A stretch of DNA of 39,246 nucleotides from Candidatus Schekmanbacteria bacterium (GTDB lineage Bacteria > CSSED10-310 > JACPHN01), in the NCBI GenBank assembly GCA_016188575.1, contig JACPHN010000005.1:918-40163 (forward strand), given 5' to 3'. The position numbers and the translations under genes were made by a program. A model generated the notes under the pieces. That model ran no database searches. It was given only the letters and a program-made list of their open reading frames with translations, and was not told the origin of the DNA. Below, piece by piece: positions 8,882 to 14,862 of this stretch (position 1 is its first letter; the number at the start of each line of letters is the position of its first letter).

Positions 8882-9475
8882 CTACGGGGTGGGCGGCATG
8901 AACAGACCAGGAGGTGCAGCACACGGCACGAAGGTCAACGGATCCCCGGCATCCCAGACCAGCGCCAGCGCCGTGGTCGATTCGCCGCAGTAGGTTGGCA
9001 CCGCGCCCTCAGCGCTCGTCTCCCGGCGGCCCATGCCCTCGAAGGAATCGGGGTCGACATAGGCGACCCGAGCGTCTGCCGCGAACGGCCCCTCGTAGCT
9101 CGGAAGCGACGTCCAGGCGGTGGCCGCCGTCACCTGCGCGAAGCCGCCGCCATTGACCCGGCCTGTGCCGGCGTAGCCGTCGCAGCTCGTCAGCGAAGAC
9201 GCGAGCGTCACGGCAATCAGCTCCTGATCCGGCTCGGCCGCGACCGCGAAGTAGCCGTTGACGTCGGCCCGCCCGTGCGCGAGCTGGCGCCCGAGCTCCA
9301 CGTCATACACCGCCACCCTGGCTTGCCGGGCCGGCGACTCATCCGGGCAGAGCGCCTGCACCCACGTCTCCGTGGGGTCCGCCGAGGCGCTGCCCGCAAG
9401 CATCAGAACCGTTGCGGTTGCCAGTGCCCCGCGGCGCCAGACGCCGGTGGCCTTAGTGAAGCTGGATCTTGTCAT
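8882..9475 (-). CDS. Small secreted protein of unknown function
   Basis: 197 residues from the ATG at 9475, chosen because GGAGG lies 8 bp upstream; an ATG at 9502 is also in frame. A signal peptide is clear (RRGALATATVLMLAGSASA, cleavage near residue 33). The mature part has about four Cys, suggesting disulfides in the periplasm or outside the cell, and a segment (VAVYDVELGRQLAHGRADVNGYF) reminiscent of carboxypeptidase-regulatory-like beta sandwiches; that resemblance is by eye. It converges on the kinase gene with a 32-bp gap, so it has its own transcript. I do not recognise a family. Confidence 0.65.
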   Translation of the reverse strand: MTRSSFTKATGVWRRGALATATVLMLAGSASADPTETWVQALCPDESPARQARVAVYDVELGRQLAHGRADVNGYFAVAAEPDQELIAVTLASSLTSCDGYAGTGRVNGGGFAQVTAATAWTSLPSYEGPFAADARVAYVDPDSFEGMGRRETSAEGAVPTYCGESTTALALVWDAGDPLTFVPCAAPPGLFMPPTP

Positions 9476-9631
9476 TGCGCGTGCCTCCGTGTAATCCGAC
9501 ATGGCTTATGGCCTTTCAGTGTTGCACGCACCATGCCAGGTCTTCCCAACTACCGGCGCGGGCATCGCCGAGCACGGCTGACGCCTTTTCCTCCACCCTG
9601 CCGCCGTTGCTGCCCGCGCCACCCCCGCGCC

Positions 9632-10029
9632 GTCTCCGAAAAAGTGGCGGCGGCAGAATCTGCCTTACACCTGAGGCCGCGACGCAGCGGAGCGATTTGT
9701 CGCGCCCGGTCATCGGGGCCGGTCATCGCGCCCGGTCATCGCGCCCGGTTAGCGGGGCCGGCAACCGGGGCCGGCAACCCGGGCGGATCATTCTCGGCCC
9801 GGTGATCCCCGGCCCGGCATTGGGGCGCGATGAACCCACGAGATGCGCATCGCCTGGCACGCGCCCCCAAAGGCGAGAGCTTGCAGTTCTCCCACGGCGA
9901 GTTGCCCGCTCGGGACACCTTTTGACAGGGATTTCGCGCCTCCGCCACGGCCTCAGGTCGCTCCACCAAGCGAATCTGCCGCTCGCACCCCGGCGAAAAG
10001 CGGCGGAGAGGCGCCACTTTTTCGGAGAC
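9632..10029. repeat. ~398-bp non-coding segment bounded by 18-bp inverted repeats
   Basis: GTCTCCGAAAAAGTGGCG at 9632-9649 is the exact reverse complement of 10012-10029. The interior has no convincing ORF but holds a 13-bp tandem array. Size, non-coding content and perfect terminal inverted repeats suit a MITE-like element or a large cruciform. No target-site duplication was established. The right arm overlaps the start of the direct repeat beginning at 10015. The wider interval 9476-10556 holds only these repeats and no gene I can support. Confidence 0.5.
9705..9782. repeat. Six degenerate 13-bp tandem repeats
   Basis: Units read CCCGGTCATCGGG, GCCGGTCATCGCG, CCCGGTCATCGCG, CCCGGTTAGCGGG, GCCGGCAACCGGG and GCCGGCAACCCGG with an exact 13-bp period. 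The array lies inside the inverted-repeat-bounded segment and codes for nothing credible. Confidence 0.8.
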
Positions 10030-10460
10030 TCGCTGCGAGGCCCCGATACAGTCCTCACACCCGTACATGAAGCGGGGCTCCGAGCAGCCGGCGAGCGGGG
10101 TCCGCGCGCCGCATTCCCAACATGGGTGCGCTACCCCGACTTCGCACCGAGAGAACCGTCCCGCCGGCCATGAGGTCCTGCAGTGGCTCGGCGTGACCCG
10201 CGACGAGATTCAGCGAGAGGGTGCGTCGGCCCCAAGAGTTGGGAGCCGCGGCCGGCCATCTTTTCACCAGATAAAATATCTACGGCGAGAATGGCCGGAA
10301 ATTCCTCGAAAAACCGGCCATTCTTTCGCTAGATGCCGTATCCAGGCAGAATATGGCCGGAAATTGCCCGTTTTTTCGGCCATTTTTTCGTTAGATGGTT
10401 TATCTTCACAAAATTTGGCCGGCCTGCACCGGCCTGCACCGGCCATAGCGGCCGATGTGG
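10015..10460. repeat. Direct repeat copy A (~446 bp)
   Basis: Copy A matches 11221-11656 in the same orientation at roughly 90% identity by eye. Copy A has one extra 10-bp CTGCACCGGC unit near its end. It contains three 62-bp units with palindromic parts in its last ~200 bp. Together the copies flank the toxin-antitoxin pair. No transposase-like frame is present, so this is a non-autonomous repeat or the scar of a tandem duplication. Confidence 0.85.
10253..10429. repeat. 62-bp tandem units with dyads, copy A
   Basis: Units start with CGGCCAT at 10253, 10315 and 10377, an exact 62-bp spacing; the third is incomplete. Each carries an AGAT-N(4-5)-TATC dyad (perfect as AGATAAAATATCT in unit 1). 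Across unit borders the CGGCCAT pairs with the preceding ATGGCCG, for example AATGGCCGG...CCGGCCATT with a 15-nt loop. This looks like an array of protein-binding sites or structured DNA/RNA. Confidence 0.75.
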
Positions 10461-10556
10461 CGCTCGATTACGTCGGCGGGCGTGGGGTAAGGCCAGGCCG
10501 CATACTGCAATGAGAAACCCGTCGCGACGCTCTGAGGTCCGGCGCTCGACGCGATG

Positions 10557-10844
10557 TCACGGCAGGCGGAACAGACGTGCCCCATGGAAGACGGTCACAA
10601 CCTCGATCAGGTCAGGCCCAGCGCGGTAGACGACTCGGTAATTCCCAAGGATGAGCTCACGAAGCGTCTTGTCGCCGACCTCCGGGACGATGCGGCCGGA
10701 CACCGGGTGGGCCTCCAGACGCTCCACTGCAGCGACGAAGCGCTCAACCAGGAAAACGGCCGACTGCGGAGAGTCGCGTGCCACGTAGGCCCGAATGGCC
10801 TCAACGTCCTCGATCGCCAGTGGTGACCAGACGATCCGGGTCAC
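10557..10844 (-). CDS. RelE/ParE-family toxin of a toxin-antitoxin pair
   Basis: 95 residues with the RelE/ParE fold signature: N-terminal VWSPLAIEDVEAIRAYV helix pair, then HPVSGRIVPE, LRELILGNYRVVYR and a final strand ending HGARLF. Such toxins act on gyrase (ParE) or cleave mRNA on the ribosome (RelE); the sequence alone does not decide which. The start is a GTG that overlaps the antitoxin stop by 4 nt (GTGA), indicating translational coupling. The pair sits alone between two long direct repeats, typical of an addiction module in mobile DNA. Confidence 0.85.
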   Translation of the reverse strand: MTRIVWSPLAIEDVEAIRAYVARDSPQSAVFLVERFVAAVERLEAHPVSGRIVPEVGDKTLRELILGNYRVVYRAGPDLIEVVTVFHGARLFRLP

Positions 10845-11023
10845 CGCAGAAGCCGACGCCTGGCCTCGCTGTGCTCTACCCCCTGCCCTGCATCGAGCTG
10901 TGCCAAGCCCTCCTCGATCTTTGCCAGGAGCACCAATCGCTCGATCGCGTCCTCGACGGCGGCATCGGCTGGCAGCGACTCCATCGCTTCAAGGACCTTC
11001 TGCTTGGCGGTACTGGCCGACAT
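10841..11023 (-). CDS. Antitoxin partner of the RelE/ParE-like toxin
   Basis: 60 residues from the ATG at 11023, preceded by AGGAG at a 6-bp gap; in-frame ATGs at 11041 and 11029 are less well placed. Short, acidic and helical (VLEAMESLPADAAVEDAIERLVLLAKIEEGL), with a basic C-terminal tail. It resembles the small antitoxins found upstream of plasmid-stabilisation-type toxins and probably neutralises the toxin and represses the operon. No distinct DNA-binding fold is obvious. Confidence 0.75.
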   Translation of the reverse strand: MSASTAKQKVLEAMESLPADAAVEDAIERLVLLAKIEEGLAQLDAGQGVEHSEARRRLLR

Positions 11024-11220
11024 CGGCATCTCCTGGTCCATGCGTCAGGCGGTCTCAAGTTCCTCGAGGCGCCTGCAGAGCATTGTGCACTCTGTTCGTC
11101 GCGTCTTGCCAACCCGGCGCTCGGCCGGGTGCGCGCCCAGGATGGCAGCGTCACCAGACGCGTCTTTGCTGCGATCATTCAATCGCCGCTCGACTGGCGT
11201 GTCAATCCCTTGCTCAACCG

Positions 11221-11656
11221 CACTTGTTCGGAGACTCGCTGCGAGGCCCCGATACAGTCCTCACACCCGTACACGAAGCGGGGCTCCGAGCAGCCGGCGT
11301 GCGGGGTCCGCACGCCGCATTCCCAACATCGGTGCGCAACCCTGACTTCGCACCGAGAGAACTCTCCCGCCGGCCATAAGGTCCTGCAGTGGCTTGGCGT
11401 GACCCGCGACGAGATTCAGCGAGAGGGTGCGTCGGCCCCAAGGGCTGGAGGCCGCTACCGGCCATCTTTTCACCAGATAAAGTATCTACGGCGAGAATGA
11501 CCGGAAATTCGTTGAAAAACCGGCCATTCCTTTGCTAGATGCCGTATCCAGGGAGAATATGGCCGGAAATTACCCGCTTTCTCGGCCATTTTTTCGTTAG
11601 ATGTTTTATCTTAAGAAAATTTGGCCGGCCTGCACCGGCCAGAGCGGCCGATGTGG
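11221..11656. repeat. Direct repeat copy B (~436 bp)
   Basis: Second copy of 10015-10460, same orientation, ~1.2 kb downstream. It retains the start of the inverted-repeat arm (CACTTG then TTCGGAGAC) with one mismatch. It lacks one 10-bp unit near the end. Differences are spread over the whole length, so the copies are not recent. Confidence 0.85.
11459..11635. repeat. 62-bp tandem units with dyads, copy B
   Basis: CGGCCAT-starting units at 11459, 11521 and 11583 keep the exact 62-bp spacing seen in copy A although bases have diverged. The AGAT...TATC half-sites are largely kept, while the GGCCGG dyads have lost some pairs. Confidence 0.75.
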
Positions 11657-11713
11657 TGTTCGATCCGATGCACGCGCGACCCGCCAGGCCGCTGACCCGG
11701 CGGCGACGACCGG

Positions 11714-11740
11714 AGTGGCGGCGCGATTCCTCGCGCCACT
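11714..11740 (-). terminator. Hairpin downstream of the chimeric ORF
   Basis: GGCGCGA-TTCC-TCGCGCC (11720-11737) forms a perfect 7-bp stem with a 4-nt loop, extendable by AGT/ACT across a 3-nt bulge. It lies ~50 bp past the stop at 11788 on the minus strand. No T-run follows, so a terminator role is only possible. Confidence 0.3.
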
Positions 11741-11763
11741 ACTCCTGAGCCTCGCGATAATGC

Positions 11764-11818
11764 GTATCACGCGTCGCGACCCCGGCGTCAATCGCAATCG
11801 GCGAATTCAGGCGCGTAG
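11764..11818. repeat. 55-bp junction repeat, copy 1
   Basis: 52 of 55 bases match 14241-14295, same orientation. The copy at 14241 is the last codons of the GNAT gene plus ~24 bp after its stop. Here the same tail is joined to the duplicated gspD/Ig-protein segment, so it marks a recombination junction. Confidence 0.85.
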
Positions 11819-11919
11819 TAGGCCGCCGCTCCCAGCAGCGCCACCCCTAACAGTGCCAGGGCCCGCGACACTACCCAGCCGCGGAAGGACCCCTCGCGCT
11901 CTTCTCGCTTCCCAGTCAT
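11788..11919 (-). pseudogene. Chimeric 43-codon ORF: Ig-protein signal peptide fused to GNAT tail
   Basis: The first ~35 codons (MTGKREEREG... up to the hydrophobic LLGVALLGAAAYY) are a diverged copy of the start of the Ig-like surface protein encoded at 14863-16671. The last eight (APEFADCD, then stop) match the C-terminal codons of the GNAT gene. The membrane segment is kept but the Ig domains are gone. It overlaps the region just after the truncated gspD copy, as in the parent arrangement. Probably a non-functional fusion, though a translated 43-residue membrane peptide is possible. Confidence 0.7.
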
Positions 11920-12967
11920 CGCTATGGCCTCCACCATTTTCGCTGCTGCGGTCCTTCGATGAGCCTGTCGACCGCCGGAACGTCTTCGCGCGCAGCTTCC
12001 GTGAGCTGCGGTCCGCTCAACTCGTCGACGATGTGCGGAGTGATCATGATGATGAGCCCCGTGCGCCGATTCGAGACGGACTTGGAGCTGAGCAGCCGTC
12101 CGAGGATCGGGATGCGCTGCAGCCAGGGGATGCCGCCGCTGCCGCTGTGCGCCGCGGTGCGGATGAGGCCGTCGAAGATCAGGGTCTCGTCCGCGCGCAT
12201 GGCCACCGACGTCTGAACCTTGCGCTTCTGAATGGTCGGAGCCTCCGTGCCGCCGATGTTCGATTTCGCCACCTGTTCGGACACCTCCTGCGCCACCTCG
12301 AGCGTCACGAACTGGCTCTCCGTGATCCGCGGCTTCACCTTCAGAATGACACCCGTATCGCGGTACTGAATCGAGGTGTTGATCGGCGTCGTGCTCGGCG
12401 TGCCGCCCCCGGTTCCCGAACTGCATACCGAAACGGGGATCGGCACCTCATCCGCAACCTCGATCGATGCTTCAGTGTTGTTGGACGCCGTGATCTGCGG
12501 GCTCGACAGCACGATGAGCTTGGCGTCGTTGGCGAAGGCGTTGAGCAGCCCCTGGAACCGCGTGGCCTCGAAGATCCCACAGGTGAAGCCGGCCGCGGTC
12601 GGCGACGCGGATCCGTTCAGGCGCGCGTCGGAATCGAAGTAGTAGTCCTCGCCGTCGACGGTGAGGTTCCCCTGGCTCTTGAGCTGCCAGGTCACGCCGA
12701 ATTGCCACGAATCATCGAGGGCGACCTCAGCGATGAGCACCTCGACGAGCACCTGGCGCGGGAAGATGTCGAGCTTCTTGATCGTCTCCAGCACGTACGG
12801 CCAGCTTACCGGAGACGTGACAATGACGAGCGAGGTGGTACGCTCGTCCGAAACGACCTTGACGTCGCCTTGCACCGACCCGGACAACGAGGCGTCGCCG
12901 GCGTTCGGCGACGGCGGGGCGGGCCGCTCGGGTTGCGGCTCCGGCTGGGGTTGCGGCGCCTCCGGCG
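11815..12967 (-). pseudogene. Diverged partial duplicate of the gspD secretin domain
   Basis: This block aligns with 16567-17719 end to end with no net indel (constant offset 4752). The part from 11922 encodes the last ~345 residues of GspD: a final N-domain fragment, then the secretin domain (VEVLIAEVALDDSWQFG, SSPQITASNN, IPWLQRIPILGRL, IMITPHIVDEL). N0 to N2, the signal peptide and a start codon are missing; the open frame continues upstream to 13214 only through unrelated sequence. Substitutions include Tyr-to-Cys changes at two places (FTCGIF, SVCSSG). The frame is still open throughout, so selection may have been relaxed only lately, or the block is a donor for gene conversion. Confidence 0.85.
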
Positions 12968-13290
12968 GAACGGTCATCGCCGCCAGTGCGCCGGCCACCG
13001 GGCCAAAGGGGACCGGATTGTCGCTCGGAGAGTTTGTTCTCGAGGAAGAGGCACCGAGCGCCAATCGCGAGCCGTATGCGGCGCCCAAGGAGCTGGAGCC
13101 GGCGAAATACGGCTTCGACAGCCGCGAGCAGATGCGCAGCGCGGTCCGGCGCCGCCTGAGCGTACCCGAAGCGCTCGGCATCAGCCTCTTCACCGAGGCG
13201 ACCGAGGACGCCAAGGAGCGAGTGGTGATCGCTGTCTTCGCGCATGACGACGAAGAGTGGATCGGATCGGGGATGGCCCGAACGCAATGA
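12968..13290 (+). pseudogene. 3' fragment of an unrecognised plus-strand gene
   Basis: Directly after the end of the gspD homology, the plus-strand frame ending with the TGA at 13288-13290 reads like genuine protein with coding-type codon use (AAPKELEPAKYGFDSREQM, VPEALGISLFTEATEDAKER, VIAVFAHDDEEWIG). No start fits; upstream the frame runs antisense through the gspD copy. I read it as a gene cut by insertion of the duplicated block. Family not recognised. 13291-13409 shows nothing further. Confidence 0.55.
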
Positions 13291-13409
13291 GCCCGTAAAG
13301 AAGGGAGCTGCGGGTGGGCCGAGCAGTGGCTGGAGGCCGGAGCTAAGATCGAAGGCGGCGGGCAAGACGGGGCCGGAGACCGCGTCCGGGGGCTGCTAAC
13401 TCCAGCCGC

Positions 13410-13730
13410 TCAGTGCTTCCGGAAGGGGGGCCAATCCTCGGGCCGGCGCGCCACCTCTTCTCGGTAGAGCTCGATCAGGCGCTTCAGGGGATTCCAGGCA
13501 ATCCACTTCTCATCGCTGTCGCGGATGCTCGGCCGCTCCTCATTGAGATCGAGCGTCGCGCTGGCCATCGCTCGCCAGCTCACGGTACCCGCGTCGGCCA
13601 GGACTTCACGGGCCGCCTCGTGATGAAGGCTGCAGAGAACCGCGCTCCGGCCGTAGCGGCCGGCAATCCCCGCCTCGTTGAGGTTGACCGCCATGTCCTG
13701 GCCGCACACATCGCACTGGAGCCTGCTCAT
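13410..13730 (-). CDS. Small putative zinc-binding protein
   Basis: 106 residues from the ATG at 13730, which has GGAGG six bases upstream; a GTG at 13745 is also in frame. It begins MSRLQCDVCGQDM, followed ~25 residues later by LCSLHHE, a CxxC...CxxHH layout likely to bind zinc. The rest is helical with RLIELYREEVARRPEDW near the end. It is not a known transcription factor by eye. It sits among gene fragments in the rearranged region but appears complete. Confidence 0.65.
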   Translation of the reverse strand: MSRLQCDVCGQDMAVNLNEAGIAGRYGRSAVLCSLHHEAAREVLADAGTVSWRAMASATLDLNEERPSIRDSDEKWIAWNPLKRLIELYREEVARRPEDWPPFRKH

Positions 13731-13805
13731 ATTCACCCTCCGCACCCAGCACCAACCCGGATGACCTTCTGGACCCCGTGCCCTTGCAAGGGTCCAGCGG
13801 CCGCG

Positions 13806-14240
13806 CTAGCCCGGGCCTCGACCTCCCGGGAGCTCGTCGGCCACGTCGGCCATCCTGTCCATCAGGTCCCGGGCGGTCCGGGCCTGGAGGATCTCCCCCG
13901 GCTGGTGGTGGCGAATGCCCCAGTCGTTGATCTCGAAGCCCTTCGAGCTCTGGAAGAGTGCCAGGATCTTGCGCTGCAGCGGCGCGTTCTTCAGCAAATC
14001 CTGGACATTTGCCACCGCGGTGGCCTTGATCATGACCGTGGAGTCGAGCTCGCTCTGGCCTACCTGGACGTCCTGAGTGCGAAAGACGGTCTTGCCGACT
14101 TTGCTGGTCCAGCTCTCAGGATAGATCCGCAAGCCCAGCTCGTAAGGCCTGGCGAAGAACAGCGCGGTCTTGACGCTGTAGGAGCGGGCCTTGCTCGACC
14201 CGCTGGATGACGAGTGCGTCTCGCGCAGCAGGAACAGCTC
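13806..14240 (-). pseudogene. 5'-truncated gene cut at the 55-bp repeat
   Basis: The frame is open and protein-like from the repeat edge at 14240 to the stop at 13806 (ELFLLRETHSSSSG, ALFFARPYELGLRIYPESW, VQVGQSELDSTVMIKATAVA, RKILALFQSSKGFEINDWG). Immediately upstream an in-frame TGA occurs within the repeat, so no N terminus is available; a TTG at 14132 could only give a 108-residue remnant. Truncation coincides exactly with the junction repeat. I do not recognise the family with certainty. Confidence 0.55.
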
Positions 14241-14295
14241 GTATCACGCGTCGCGACCGCGGCGTCAATCGCAATCAGCGAAGTCAGGCGCGTAG
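14241..14295. repeat. 55-bp junction repeat, copy 2
   Basis: Same sequence as 11764-11818 apart from three bases. It spans the last codons and stop of the GNAT gene and ends at GTATCAC, where the truncated gene at 13806-14240 begins. This copy is likely the ancestral one because it is in its natural place at the GNAT 3' end. Confidence 0.85.
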
Positions 14296-14780
14296 GAGAC
14301 GACGCCCTGGCAGCGCGCCAGGGAGCCCGGCGTAAGCTCCAGGACCATGAATGCCGGTTCGGGCACCGGGAAGGGCAGGCGCAAGCCCGCCGCGGCGGCC
14401 GGGCGAAAGCCGAACCGCGGGTAGTACTCGGGGTGGCCCAGCACCACCACGATGTCGCCGTGCGCGCGCCGACACGCGGCGAGCCCGGCGGTCACCAGCA
14501 GCTTTCCGATGCCCTGGCGTTGTCGATCGGGCGCGACTGCAACCGGCCCGAGCCCCAGCGCCGATGACCCCGGCGCTGCCCCGTCGACCGTGACGGGGGA
14601 GAACAGAATGTGGCCGACGACCCGGTTGCGATCGACGGCCACGAGATCCACGACTGCCAGGCCGCGCGCCTGGAGCGCCGCGACCAGCCGCGCCTCATTG
14701 CGGCGGCCGAACGCGGCTTCTTCGACCGCGGCTACGCCGCTTGCGGCGGCAGGCGTCGAAATCCGGATGTCGATGGGCAT
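14265..14780 (-). CDS. GNAT family N-acetyltransferase
   Basis: 171 residues, usual length for the YhbS-like GNAT group. The acetyl-CoA loop is visible as VAPDRQRQGIGKLLV, after LGLGPVAV. Further motifs are VVLGHPEYYPRFGFRPA, PEPAFMVLELTPGSL and a C-terminal YAPDF. These match predicted N-acetyltransferases with the HPxYYxRFGF motif; substrate unknown. The ribosome site is weak. A strong hairpin lies 28 bp upstream, after the end of the T2SS operon, so read-through from that operon is possible. Its 3' end supplied the 55-bp repeat found again at 11764. Confidence 0.9.
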   Translation of the reverse strand: MPIDIRISTPAAASGVAAVEEAAFGRRNEARLVAALQARGLAVVDLVAVDRNRVVGHILFSPVTVDGAAPGSSALGLGPVAVAPDRQRQGIGKLLVTAGLAACRRAHGDIVVVLGHPEYYPRFGFRPAAAAGLRLPFPVPEPAFMVLELTPGSLARCQGVVSYAPDFADCD

Positions 14781-14807
14781 GGTATGATGTTGGCGAAGCC
14801 CCCGGGG

Positions 14808-14840
14808 CCGGCGCCGCCGGCCGTTTCGCGGCGGCGCCGG
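14808..14840 (-). terminator. 12-bp perfect GC-only stem after the T2SS operon
   Basis: CCGGCGCCGCCG, a 9-nt loop (GCCGTTTCG), then CGGCGGCGCCGG. It begins ~22 bp past the stop of the Ig-like gene and ends 28 bp before the GNAT start. There is no T-tract, so if it terminates it may need Rho; it could also pause transcription or protect the 3' end of the operon mRNA. Confidence 0.55.
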
Positions 14841-14862
14841 GGCGCGGGATTGCGATCCCAGG

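Noticed and set aside
10333-10629. Short plus-strand frame across the 62-bp units
   Set aside because: The repeated dyad structure is not consistent with coding and the frame is not kept in copy B.
13001-13214. N-terminal extension of the gspD duplicate (minus-strand frame starting at 13214)
   Set aside because: The sequence upstream of the homology edge at 12967 is better explained as a plus-strand gene fragment; the extension is Ser/Arg-rich shadow sequence, not a signal peptide or N0 domain.
9476-14780. Integrated prophage or complete IS element
   Set aside because: No integrase, transposase, phage structural gene or tRNA attachment site could be recognised; only repeats and fragments are present.
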